Virus record (IMG/VR): IMGVR_UViG_3300047558_000077
Location: 62,001 to 126,000 of that record
Source of the DNA: a virus
Length of the DNA stretch: 64,000 bases
Reading direction: 5' to 3' (one strand)
The notes beneath the pieces are model-generated. The model was given only the letters and a program-made list of their open reading frames with translations. It was not told where the DNA came from and searched no databases. Position numbers and translations under genes: made by a program. Below, piece after piece: positions 28,545-37,099 of this stretch (positions within the stretch are counted from its first letter, which is position 1; every line of letters begins with the position of its first letter).

Positions 28545-29786
28545 GTGATTAGACTATCAGACTTTTTAACAGAAGCAGCGGCCGAAAAAGATCGTCATCT
28601 TACACACATCGAAGATGCTGTGTTAGAAGGTGGTGTTGCTGGTACCAGAAATGCCATTCAGTTCCTAATTTCCCTCAGAGATATGTTTGCGGATGATGGA
28701 CAGACACTATCAGAGGCTCGTGGTTCTCTTATTCTTAGAACCAAGTTTGATGGTGCTCCAGCCATCTATGCTGGTATCAATCCTGAAAACGGCAAGTTCT
28801 TTGTCGGCTCTAAGTCTATCTTTGCCAAGAATGCTAAACTAAACTATACAGAAGCCGATGTTCGTGCTAATCACCAGGGTGGTCTGGCAGACAAGTTATC
28901 GGATGCTCTAAGATATCTACCAGAACTTGGTATCAAGGGTATCGTCCATGGTGACTTTATGTTCTCCAAATCCGATCTAAAGTCGGAAACCATCGATGGT
29001 AAAAAGTATATTACATTTCGTCCTAATACCATTACATATGCTGTTCCTGCTGATTCAAATCTTGCTAGACAGGTTCAGTCTGCCAAGATTGGTATTGTCT
29101 TCCATACCACATATCACGGTAAGACCATGCAAACCCTACAGACTCACTTTGATATCAATGTAAATAACTTTAGACCATCCAAGAATGTGTGGTATCGGTC
29201 TAATAAGTTCGTTGATGTTACTGGTCGTGCTACACTAACAAAAGCAGAAAACGCAAAACTAACAAGCATTTTGTCACAAGCTGGTTCCGTATTCAGAACT
29301 ATACCTGCTGGTCTAATGAATCAGATTGCTACCAGCGAAACATATAAAGTCCATATGATGACATTTTATAATCAAAAAGTTCGTGCTGGTGAACGTATGG
29401 GTGCTGGATATGTTCAGCAACTTATAAAATGGGTGGCAGATAAATATCAAAAGAACATTGATGATGCCAAGATGCCTGCAACTAAAGCAAAGCGTCAGGC
29501 TGAAAGAGATATGGTTCTTAGATGGTATCGCCAAAATGCTTCTGAGTTGAAAAAGATATTTCAACTACAGAACCTGTTCATTGATGCCAAGATGATACTA
29601 ATAAACAAGTTCAATCAAGTAAACGATCTAGGCACATTTCTACATACTGCCGATGGCGGATATAAAGTTACAACTCCAGAAGGATATGTGGCTGCTTGGT
29701 CATCTGGTGGAGATGCTGTCAAACTAGTCGACCGCATGGAGTTTAGCAGAGCAAACTTCCTAGCCGTCAAGAATTGGGGCAAATAA
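28545..29786 (+). CDS. DUF6267-like protein with ligase-type KxDG motif
   Basis: 413 aa, GTG start with AAGGA upstream. TKFDGAPAIYAG resembles motif I (KxDG) of the DNA/RNA ligase and capping superfamily; IVHGDFMF and the later YITFRPNTITYAVP could be motifs III and IIIa-like. The N-terminal IRLSDFLTEA is like T4 capsid-targeting sequences, so it may be packaged in the head. Enzymatic activity is inference. Confidence 0.6.
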   Translation: MIRLSDFLTEAAAEKDRHLTHIEDAVLEGGVAGTRNAIQFLISLRDMFADDGQTLSEARGSLILRTKFDGAPAIYAGINPENGKFFVGSKSIFAKNAKLNYTEADVRANHQGGLADKLSDALRYLPELGIKGIVHGDFMFSKSDLKSETIDGKKYITFRPNTITYAVPADSNLARQVQSAKIGIVFHTTYHGKTMQTLQTHFDINVNNFRPSKNVWYRSNKFVDVTGRATLTKAENAKLTSILSQAGSVFRTIPAGLMNQIATSETYKVHMMTFYNQKVRAGERMGAGYVQQLIKWVADKYQKNIDDAKMPATKAKRQAERDMVLRWYRQNASELKKIFQLQNLFIDAKMILINKFNQVNDLGTFLHTADGGYKVTTPEGYVAAWSSGGDAVKLVDRMEFSRANFLAVKNWGK

Positions 29787-29875
29787 TGTCTGACGAAAAG
29801 AAAAAGCCGGTGCCTGTCATTAGCACGATCAAGAAGATTGTCAAACAGGTCAGAGAAAAGAAAAAGTATAAATAA
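29786..29875 (+). CDS. Tiny basic protein, 29 aa
   Basis: ATG overlaps the previous stop (TAATG). Lysine-rich (10 of 29). Its end contains the TATAAATA late-type box. Confidence 0.4.
   Translation: MSDEKKKPVPVISTIKKIVKQVREKKKYK
29867..29874 (+). promoter_or_regulatory. T4-type late promoter box TATAAATA
   Basis: Exact TATAAATA, 25 bp before the large head-associated gene at 29899. Confidence 0.65.
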
Positions 29876-29898
29876 CCAATAATACCGCAGAGGTAAGA

Positions 29899-31905
29899 AT
29901 GAAGAAAATCGTATTTACATTTGGGCGATATAATCCGCCTACTACAGGTCACGCAGAACTAATCCTATACACAGCAAATCTTGCTAAAAGAACTGGTGCG
30001 GACCATCGCATCTACACCTCACAATCTCACGATCCTTCCAAGAATCCACTATCACCAAAACAAAAGATGGCATTTCTTCGTCAGATATTCCCTGGCGTAA
30101 ACTTTGTGGATGATCCATCTATGAAGACGGCATTTGCTATTGCCAAGAAATTGTCCGATGAAGGTTACGAAGATGTAACATTTGTGGTCGGTTCCGATCG
30201 TGTAAATGAGTTTTCAACACAACTTAGCAAGTATGTGAAGCCTAGAACAGCAAAAGACTTTGATCCCAAGAAGCATTATCCATTCAAGAAGTTTCAGGTA
30301 GTGTCATCTGGTGCCCGCAAGAAAGGCATTTCTGGCACCGATCTTAGAAATGCTGTCCGTAAAGGCGACTTTGCTACATTCGCCAAGGCATCGGCAGCGA
30401 GAGACAAGACATTGGCAAGAAAGATATATTCTGCTACCAAGTCACAACTAAATGAAGAAATGACTCGTAAAGAGTTTGACTCACATCTAAAGCGTTTCAT
30501 TGATTTCACCTGTCAGAAACTTGATATCAAGGAAGTTCCTTCACTCAAGTATAAAGAACCAACCGATCAAGGCGAGCAGCCATCTTTTGCTGCCTATTCT
30601 CCTGGTTCAAAAGAAGTTATCATTATGACCAAGAACCGTCATCCAATGGATGTGTTTAGATCGGTCGCACATGAGTTGGTTCATCATAAACAGAACGAAG
30701 ATGGCAAACTCGGTAAAGATGTTGCTAAAGAAGGTGCTACAGGTTCTCCAATAGAAGACGAAGCAAACTATATGGCAGGTCGTGTCATGCGTTGGTTTGG
30801 CAAGGCAAATCCAGATATGTTTGGTAAGTCATATGTTATTGAGAGCAAGGCTATTATTCTATCAGGTGTTCCTGGTAGCGGAAAAGACAAGATACTAAAA
30901 GAGACTATTCTTCCTCACGGCTACATTGAACTATCATCAGAGACATATAACACACCGACAGATAGATTGGTTGTTGTCAATGGCACAGCTAACTATGAAC
31001 GCATTCGTTTCATCAAAGAGGACCTAGAAAAAGCTGGTTACGAGACTATCATGGTCTTTGTTAATACTAGCAACGATGTTTCCAGACAGCGCAATGAAGC
31101 TAGGGCTGAAAAGGGTGGTCGTGTCATCAATGAAGCGGTTCGCTTTACTAAGTGGAAGAATGCACAAGATACGCTAGATCGTTATGATGATCTATTCGAA
31201 AGAGTGATTGTGGTTCAAAATGATCTAGACTTGAACCAGCCGCTAGAAGTCATTCAGGAGACACACAACAAACTGGTTGAAATGGTCTCCGAAGATATCC
31301 GTCAGTTCTCTCTAGCACCAGTTGATAGAAAATTTGAGAGTATGCTAGAAGGCTATTCCGACTTCTCACCTATACCAAAGAACAATCCTGTTGGTGGCGC
31401 TGGTAACTGGGGCACAAGCAAACTTACAGATCGTTATAAGAAAGACACACCAGGCCAGTTTCCTGGTAAGACAATTCAAATGGGCTATTTTCAGCCTAGA
31501 AAAGAAAAGACAAAAGTTAAGGTGTTTGGCAATCTACCCAAGTTTGGTGATAGACTTGGACCAACATACACATCCGCTAAGAATCCCTCATTTGTCGGCG
31601 ATATCACAAGCGATCAAAATGTATTCATGCCTGGCGAACCCATGCAAAAGTGGTCTGCAATTGATCGTTGGATGATGAAAGAAGAGACCCGCAAGAGATT
31701 TAAAGAGAAGTATGGAAAACTGGCCGAGCAAAAGATGAAAGAAACGGTCAATAAACTTAGAAAAGAAAGTCTAGTAGACCCATATATGGGTTCTCTAGGC
31801 ATGACTCCAAACGCATCTAATATTGACGATGTTAGACCTGACATTAATGCCGAGTTTGAGAAGATGACATTGTTTGGTAAAAGAAAATCAAAGAAAACTA
31901 AATAA
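29899..31905 (+). CDS. Nucleotidyltransferase-metallopeptidase-kinase fusion protein
   Basis: 668 aa with at least three domains. Residues 1-175: cytidylyl/NMN-adenylyl transferase fold with T16-G-H18 (NPPTTGHAEL) and GISGTDLR (143-150). Residues 185-300: zinc metallopeptidase-like, H258-E-L-V-H262, third ligand perhaps E288. Residues 315-470: P-loop kinase, G323-VPGSGKD330. Residues 480-668: Pro/Gly-rich, probably structural. The first and third domains together recall NadR (NMN adenylyltransferase plus ribosylnicotinamide kinase). Preceded by a TATAAATA box. Confidence 0.75.
   Translation: MKKIVFTFGRYNPPTTGHAELILYTANLAKRTGADHRIYTSQSHDPSKNPLSPKQKMAFLRQIFPGVNFVDDPSMKTAFAIAKKLSDEGYEDVTFVVGSDRVNEFSTQLSKYVKPRTAKDFDPKKHYPFKKFQVVSSGARKKGISGTDLRNAVRKGDFATFAKASAARDKTLARKIYSATKSQLNEEMTRKEFDSHLKRFIDFTCQKLDIKEVPSLKYKEPTDQGEQPSFAAYSPGSKEVIIMTKNRHPMDVFRSVAHELVHHKQNEDGKLGKDVAKEGATGSPIEDEANYMAGRVMRWFGKANPDMFGKSYVIESKAIILSGVPGSGKDKILKETILPHGYIELSSETYNTPTDRLVVVNGTANYERIRFIKEDLEKAGYETIMVFVNTSNDVSRQRNEARAEKGGRVINEAVRFTKWKNAQDTLDRYDDLFERVIVVQNDLDLNQPLEVIQETHNKLVEMVSEDIRQFSLAPVDRKFESMLEGYSDFSPIPKNNPVGGAGNWGTSKLTDRYKKDTPGQFPGKTIQMGYFQPRKEKTKVKVFGNLPKFGDRLGPTYTSAKNPSFVGDITSDQNVFMPGEPMQKWSAIDRWMMKEETRKRFKEKYGKLAEQKMKETVNKLRKESLVDPYMGSLGMTPNASNIDDVRPDINAEFEKMTLFGKRKSKKTK
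31898..31904 (+). promoter_or_regulatory. Late-promoter-like CTAAATA box
   Basis: Overlaps the stop of the fusion gene, 44 bp before the next start. Confidence 0.5.
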
Positions 31906-31947
31906 GTATATACCATATTATAGTCTCAGAAACAAAAGGAACCAAAA

Positions 31948-33072
31948 ATGAATAACCCATTTCTAACAAAGAAGGATTCGCTAGTAGAAGCAGTCCAGTC
32001 CGCCATGCAGGATGGTGAACTTCGTCGTCAGGCCGAGGCTCTTGTAAATGAAGAGTTCGGTGTTTATTCACGTAAGGCAGTTGTAAGAGAGCAACTAGCA
32101 GCATATGATGCTCGCCTTGAGGAAGCATACAAGTGTATGAAAGAGGCTCCAGATACCGGAGAATCTGATGCTCGTAAAACAGTAACATCAAGTAAAGAAG
32201 CAAAAGAAAAAGTTTTTGCTAAACATAAAGAAAGAGTGAAGAAACTTGCCGACAAGGACTATGACAAGGACGGCAAGATTGAGTCACCAAAGGACGAAGT
32301 TTGGGGTTCTCGTTTCCGTGCTGCTAAGATGGCAGGCAAGATGGAAGAAGAACAGATTGATGAAATCTCCAAAAAAACTTTAATGAGTTATCGTTCGAAA
32401 AGATTGAATCAGATTGACAAAATGTCAAAAGACATGAAGAGTTCATCTAAGTCAAAAGATGTTGAACCAGATAAGATTCGTAAAAGTCTAGTTGGAATAA
32501 AAACGGCTCACAAAAAACTTGCCAAAGAAGAAACGCAGATTGAAGAAGTATCAAAGCGTGCCGCTATCTCTGCCTATAGAGGTAAAGAGGGAGAGGAGCG
32601 TGATACATCAAAACTTCGTGGTCTAATCAAGAGAAAATGGGGCGAAAAGACTGCCAAGCACGCCGATCGTGCCGGTGCTAGAGACACTGGTAATCTAGTT
32701 CGTAGGGGTGAATCAAGCGGTACCGACCGTCTAGCAAGAGCAACATCATCTTCCGAAATGCGTAAGACCAAATCGGGTAAGGTTCATAAGCAAGATGTTG
32801 AGTCAAAGAAAAGTGAAATGAAATTCCGCAAGTCAATGAGCAAGTTTGATAAACCAAGAGGTCATCTACCAGAAGAAACAATGGATGAAGCAGCATATTC
32901 AGCAAAGGCTGCCCGTGCTGGCAAGGATATCGGAAAGCCAGGCAAGATGTTCTCTAAGATTGCTGCTAAGGCTGGCGAGAAGTATGGATCGGAAGAGCGT
33001 GGCAAGAAAGTTGCTGGTGCTATTCTAAAGCGTATTCGTGCCAAGCACATGAAGGAAGACCAGGATTTTTAG
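31948..33072 (+). CDS. Charged head/scaffold-type protein with repeated motifs
   Basis: 374 aa, extremely K/E/R-rich. Repeats EEEQIDEISKKTLMSY (residue 133 on), EETQIEEVSKRAAIS (195 on) and EETMDEAAYSAKAA (312 on). Such QIDE modules recur in aquatic T4-like phage internal/scaffold proteins, and I-x-E fits the (L/I)xE cleavage consensus of T4 prohead protease gp21. Ends GAT TTT TAG at a T5 run; the -1 frame stays open and leads into the next ORF. Confidence 0.7.
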   Translation: MNNPFLTKKDSLVEAVQSAMQDGELRRQAEALVNEEFGVYSRKAVVREQLAAYDARLEEAYKCMKEAPDTGESDARKTVTSSKEAKEKVFAKHKERVKKLADKDYDKDGKIESPKDEVWGSRFRAAKMAGKMEEEQIDEISKKTLMSYRSKRLNQIDKMSKDMKSSSKSKDVEPDKIRKSLVGIKTAHKKLAKEETQIEEVSKRAAISAYRGKEGEERDTSKLRGLIKRKWGEKTAKHADRAGARDTGNLVRRGESSGTDRLARATSSSEMRKTKSGKVHKQDVESKKSEMKFRKSMSKFDKPRGHLPEETMDEAAYSAKAARAGKDIGKPGKMFSKIAAKAGEKYGSEERGKKVAGAILKRIRAKHMKEDQDF

Positions 33073-33113
33073 ACGCACTGGAAACAGGTAAGTCGGTCAA
33101 TGAAGTTGTTTCT

Positions 33114-33524
33114 ATGTCACAACTAAATGCTTTCAGAAGCAAAGTTGGAAATAAAAATGCAACACTCGGACAATATATGAATGCCCAGAAAGGTCTAACC
33201 GCCCGTAAAGGTGGTGCTAATGACCCATCTATTATTCAGAGTAAATTAGGTGCTGGTAAAACTGCATATAATCCAAGTGCATCTAAACCTGATACCATAT
33301 CATCTGCTCAATATGATAAAGAAAGACAAATGGCTAAGCAGAATATGGCATCTAAACCTGTTGATACATCCGCTGCGGCACCAACACCAAAAGCAGGTGG
33401 ATTTTCATCAGCACCTGTGGTTCAGACTGATAAGTTCCAAAGAGATGACAAAAAGAAAACAGACGCACAACCTATGCAGGAAAGCTATGTTTTCGTAGGT
33501 GACAGTAAATATAGGATCGTATAA
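33114..33524 (+). CDS. Hypothetical protein, maybe frameshift extension of the preceding gene
   Basis: 136 aa from ATG 33114, with no ribosome-binding site. The frame is open upstream to the T5 run (33066-33070) and reads LDALETGKSVNEVVS before the ATG, which looks coding. So it is either a separate gene or the C-terminal part made by -1 frameshifting. Low-complexity Ala/Ser/Pro/Lys content. Confidence 0.55.
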   Translation: MSQLNAFRSKVGNKNATLGQYMNAQKGLTARKGGANDPSIIQSKLGAGKTAYNPSASKPDTISSAQYDKERQMAKQNMASKPVDTSAAAPTPKAGGFSSAPVVQTDKFQRDDKKKTDAQPMQESYVFVGDSKYRIV

Positions 33525-33781
33525 TGGTATATAGACCAAAAAGAAGTTCGGTATTTGGAGTTAGAAAGTTGGGTGATCTAACTGATAGAGAAGCGTCACG
33601 CAAGGCTATTGGTAATCAAAATCTAACTCCAGGTAGATATGATGTTAATGAAGAAGCAAAGAAAGGGACACAGAAGTCCCTTTCAAAAATCAAAGCTGGC
33701 AAGGCTGAAACTGGTGGCACAGAGACACCAGTTGTTATAAATCCCGAAAAGCCTGACGCCATCGGCAAAACTTATAACTAA
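33524..33781 (+). CDS. Hypothetical protein, 85 aa
   Basis: Basic, disordered-looking; starts on the last base of the upstream stop (TAATG). Probably part of the head gene block. Unknown. Confidence 0.6.
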   Translation: MVYRPKRSSVFGVRKLGDLTDREASRKAIGNQNLTPGRYDVNEEAKKGTQKSLSKIKAGKAETGGTETPVVINPEKPDAIGKTYN

Positions 33782-33795
33782 GAAGGAAAACTAAA

Positions 33796-34446
33796 ATGCC
33801 ACTATGGGGTAATTACGATAACGCAGCCAATTCAGACATTGGTGTGCTACCACAGGTAAATCATTCTGCTGCTAACACAACAGGTCGTGATCTACTATTT
33901 AATAACGTAACTGCTAACACAGTTGTAAAGAGTGCTAAGGGTGCTGGTAACGTAGTAGTTGGTCAGTTCCTTGCTAACACCGCAGAAATTCGTGCAGCTA
34001 ATGCAGGCGGTAAAGGTCATCCTCCACATGCTGGTTGGGTTCTACGTCACGAAGGTCGTGGTCTAAAAGCTGGTCGTGTATGGTACGAAACAATCGTCGC
34101 CATGGGTTCAGCTAAGAGCGATGCATCTGACGATACATACTTCCCGGATACATTTATTCAGATCACATCTAATCCATCTAGCAGCACATCAAACGTTGCA
34201 TCTAACGTAACATTTACTGTTGCTGCCACGTCAACACCATCTGCTACACTATCTTATCAGTGGCAGGTAAATAACAACGGTTGGCAGAATATCTCTTATG
34301 CTGCTGGTCAGTATTTCAATCCAACCACTGCTACACTTACAGCAAATAACGAGACAGCAAATGGCAATGTGTTCCGTGTTCTAGTAAGTTCAACTGGCGC
34401 AAACACAGTCAACTCCGCAAACGCTACCGTTCTTTACGTAGTATAA
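33796..34446 (+). CDS. Virion protein with C-terminal Ig-like domain
   Basis: 216 aa. Begins MPLWGNYDNA, a hallmark of a structural family in aquatic T4-like phages; residues 130-216 look like an Ig-like domain (NVTFTVAATSTPSATLSYQW). AAGGAAAACTAAA upstream. Likely capsid or tail decoration. Confidence 0.7.
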   Translation: MPLWGNYDNAANSDIGVLPQVNHSAANTTGRDLLFNNVTANTVVKSAKGAGNVVVGQFLANTAEIRAANAGGKGHPPHAGWVLRHEGRGLKAGRVWYETIVAMGSAKSDASDDTYFPDTFIQITSNPSSSTSNVASNVTFTVAATSTPSATLSYQWQVNNNGWQNISYAAGQYFNPTTATLTANNETANGNVFRVLVSSTGANTVNSANATVLYVV

Positions 34447-34458
34447 GGAGTGATATAA

Positions 34459-35643
34459 ATGAAATCATTCCGCAATTTTATCAGTGAAGAAGTGCTTCCA
34501 TCAGTCCAAGTGGCTGATGGTAGCCTTGACATTAGCAAGCCAGCCGTTCGTGCTGCTATCAATGCTGCCATCGCTGGCGTTGTATCACAGCCTGCGGTCA
34601 CACCTTACGTTGTGTTCAATCGTTTATCAAAGCTATTAGCACAGTATCACATTGTTCTACCTAAGAGATTTCTTGAAGGTGATAAAGGTGTAGAAGTATT
34701 TGAGCTAAAGCAGTTTGGTCATCGTATGGGTATGACTGACTCCGGCGAGTTTATCAATGAAGTTCCAACAACTCATTATCTATTCTTGCAGTATGGTATT
34801 CTTACACCAATGGGTGTGACATATGCTAAGCCACTCGTTGGCGGTATGTTTCGTGTTACTGCTAGATTAGTTGATAAGGCAGAACTTGATAAGCTACTTG
34901 ACATGGCTGAAATCACAATGAGTGAAGAAGCCGAAGTTCGTCAGAAGGCAGCTAAGGCTATGGCTCCTAAAGAAGATCCACATACCGCTCTAGGTGACTG
35001 TGACTGTAGCCAAGGCGACTCACCAAGCACCAAGAAAGCAGTCAAGGTTTCTATGAAGAAGATTGACGAAGACAAAGATCCTTGTTGGAAGGGTTATGAG
35101 ATGGTTGGCATGAAGAAGAAGGGTGGCCGCAAGGTACCTAACTGTGTGCCAGTCGAGGAAGAAAAGTCTTTTAATGAAATGACTCCTTCTGAAAAGATGC
35201 AATGGATGAAGGATCAGGTTCAGAAGGGTAAAGAAGAAAAGAAGCGTCTAAGAAAATCTTTGAGAGAAAAGCCAAAGAAAAACATCAAAGAAGAACAGAT
35301 TGATGAGGTTTCTGCTGGTCTTGCTCGCCGTGCAGCACATCATGCCTTTGTAAAGTCAGACAAAATGAAGGCTGACGCCAAAAAAGAACCTGATATGCAT
35401 TCTTATGTTCAGGCAGTTCACAAAGGTGAAAAGAAGAGTAAGCAGGGTATCAAGTTCGCTAAGTATGCTGCCAAGAAGATGGAAGAAGCACAGATTGATG
35501 AAAAGGCTCCTCCAGGTGCCAAGTTTGAGCGTATGGTCAAACACATCAAGAAGGGCTATTCTAAGGACGGTCTAACTGCCAAGGAAAAGTCTATCGCTTA
35601 CGCTACAGCATGGAAAGCAAAGAAGCGTGAAGAAAATAAGTGA
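34459..35643 (+). CDS. Multi-module head protein
   Basis: 394 aa. N-terminal FRNFISEE resembles a capsid-targeting sequence; a folded domain follows (residues 25-165), then the modules DPCWKGYEMVGMKKKGGRK (212 on), KEEQIDEVSAGLARRAA (279 on) and AQIDEKAPPGAKFERMVKHI (344 on), all recurrent in phage internal proteins. QIDE sites suggest processing by prohead protease. Exact role unknown. Confidence 0.68.
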   Translation: MKSFRNFISEEVLPSVQVADGSLDISKPAVRAAINAAIAGVVSQPAVTPYVVFNRLSKLLAQYHIVLPKRFLEGDKGVEVFELKQFGHRMGMTDSGEFINEVPTTHYLFLQYGILTPMGVTYAKPLVGGMFRVTARLVDKAELDKLLDMAEITMSEEAEVRQKAAKAMAPKEDPHTALGDCDCSQGDSPSTKKAVKVSMKKIDEDKDPCWKGYEMVGMKKKGGRKVPNCVPVEEEKSFNEMTPSEKMQWMKDQVQKGKEEKKRLRKSLREKPKKNIKEEQIDEVSAGLARRAAHHAFVKSDKMKADAKKEPDMHSYVQAVHKGEKKSKQGIKFAKYAAKKMEEAQIDEKAPPGAKFERMVKHIKKGYSKDGLTAKEKSIAYATAWKAKKREENK

Positions 35644-35878
35644 GCATCTAAAGAAAAGTAATACAACATACATGGCTCATTTGATTTGGGCCGTGTATGC
35701 TGGCTTTGTTCTAATAGGCACAGGTATTGCTTCTATTATACATGGTCTTGTACCGTCATTGTTTGAAGGCACAACCGCCAAGACAGTGATTGAAATGTTT
35801 TACAGAAGATTGTATAATCATCCAAGTAAAGAATATCAATACAAGATCATGAAGGAAATGAAAAGAGCCAAGAACTAA
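35627..35878 (+). CDS. DUF6356-like membrane protein
   Basis: 83 aa, GTG start overlapping the previous gene by 17 bp. Hydrophobic span VLIGTGIASIIHGLVPSLF fits the DUF6356 family, small membrane proteins of unknown function. Confidence 0.62.
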   Translation: MKKISEHLKKSNTTYMAHLIWAVYAGFVLIGTGIASIIHGLVPSLFEGTTAKTVIEMFYRRLYNHPSKEYQYKIMKEMKRAKN

Positions 35879-35881
35879 GTT

Positions 35882-36268
35882 ATGTTTGATTTGAACGATG
35901 GCAACTTTTTGATATATGCAGCAAAGCACTATGATCGTCCTCATATAATACAATCGGAGTTCGAGGATGATCTAAACCGTATCAAGTATGTCAAGAGGTT
36001 GCTTCGTAAGTATAGACAAACTGCCGAGTTCAAAGAACGTCTTGTTTTAAATCATGTAATCATTCTAGCAAATGTGTTTGGTGTAGAAGCCACAACTAAC
36101 ATGCTATTCTACAGAGTAGATAAAGAAGATTATCCGCTACTCAAAACTATTTTAATATATTTAAACTATATGCCGATACATCTAAACGTCACGTTTGATA
36201 AATACTACGTTAGACAAGAAGAGATTCCTGTAGACTTGTCTATAGCAGATAAATTGAGGAAGATATGA
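35882..36268 (+). CDS. DUF7207-like conserved phage protein
   Basis: 128 aa. MFDLNDGNFLIYAAKHYD and RLVLNHVIILANVFGVEA are signature stretches of a family conserved near structural genes of T4-like phages. Function unknown; ATGA overlap with the next gene. Confidence 0.7.
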   Translation: MFDLNDGNFLIYAAKHYDRPHIIQSEFEDDLNRIKYVKRLLRKYRQTAEFKERLVLNHVIILANVFGVEATTNMLFYRVDKEDYPLLKTILIYLNYMPIHLNVTFDKYYVRQEEIPVDLSIADKLRKI

Positions 36269-36678
36269 TAGAAGAAGATGCACCTACAGTAAACGCTGGC
36301 TCTGGCAATATTGCTGGTCTTGGTGTAGGACCTCAAGGCGAGCCTGGTGTTTCTAGAAAAGCGCAAAGAAAGAAACAACGTAATGTGTCAACTCCAACAT
36401 CTGTCATTATAAATATGTTGAAACGTAAGGCACCTAATCCAATCGTAGAAGATTTTGGATCATTTGCCGGATCAGTAGTCTTTGAAGTATCTTCTAAAGT
36501 TTTTCACATGGCTAGAAATGAAAAGCGTAAAGGCAAGCATTGGCGAACATACTTAGACGAAGATGATTGTTTCGCCGATATTAGAGAATATGCCAAGAAG
36601 AACCCTGGGAAAGGAATTGTTCTACGAAATGAAAACACTGGTGAGATGTGTTATGCCCGCTATCCCAAGAAAAGATAG
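36265..36678 (+). CDS. Conserved phage protein, function unknown
   Basis: 137 aa. EEDAPTVNAGSGNIAGLGVG start and DIREYAKKNPGKGIVLRNE end match a family widespread in T4-like phages, generally near virion genes. Confidence 0.68.
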   Translation: MIEEDAPTVNAGSGNIAGLGVGPQGEPGVSRKAQRKKQRNVSTPTSVIINMLKRKAPNPIVEDFGSFAGSVVFEVSSKVFHMARNEKRKGKHWRTYLDEDDCFADIREYAKKNPGKGIVLRNENTGEMCYARYPKKR

Positions 36679-36695
36679 ACAGGAAAGCAAAAGGA

Positions 36696-37043
36696 ATGGA
36701 AGCAACAATGGTTAATAACAACACCAACGATGATGATAATGCAGTTGGTGGTATTGTAGAAAAAGTTCCACACTTTATCACCGCTATTATTGCGGTAGGT
36801 GGTCTAATCGCTGCCTACTTTATGACCATTGGCGACTTCAAAATGAAGGACTTGGAACTTCAACAAAAAGTCACATATCTTGAATCAAAGGTAAATCGCA
36901 TAGAGGAAACAGTAGACTCCATCAAGTCAAAGTTGGACTCTCGTATTCCTGTTGTAGATAATGAGCGTCAGGATCTTCGTAAGGAAATAGATAACCTTAG
37001 AGAAGTCCTACAGCAAATGAAGCCTTACCTACAGAAAAAATAA
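36696..37043 (+). CDS. Membrane-anchored coiled-coil protein
   Basis: 115 aa. One transmembrane helix (ITAIIAVGGLIAAYFM) then a coiled coil (residues 45-110). Start at 36696 follows AAAGGA. Architecture is i-spanin-like, but a spanin pair exists at 3.8-4.4 kb, so role open. Confidence 0.6.
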   Translation: MEATMVNNNTNDDDNAVGGIVEKVPHFITAIIAVGGLIAAYFMTIGDFKMKDLELQQKVTYLESKVNRIEETVDSIKSKLDSRIPVVDNERQDLRKEIDNLREVLQQMKPYLQKK

Positions 37044-37044
37044 C

Positions 37045-37073
37045 TTGACATTGTGATTAGGATGGTATATCAT
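37045..37073 (+). promoter_or_regulatory. Sigma70-type promoter
   Basis: TTGACA (37045-37050), 17 bp, TATCAT (37068-37073); drives the primase-thyX-RNR unit. Confidence 0.75.
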
Positions 37074-37099
37074 GCTCTTTCATAATGCTCAGGTGACAA

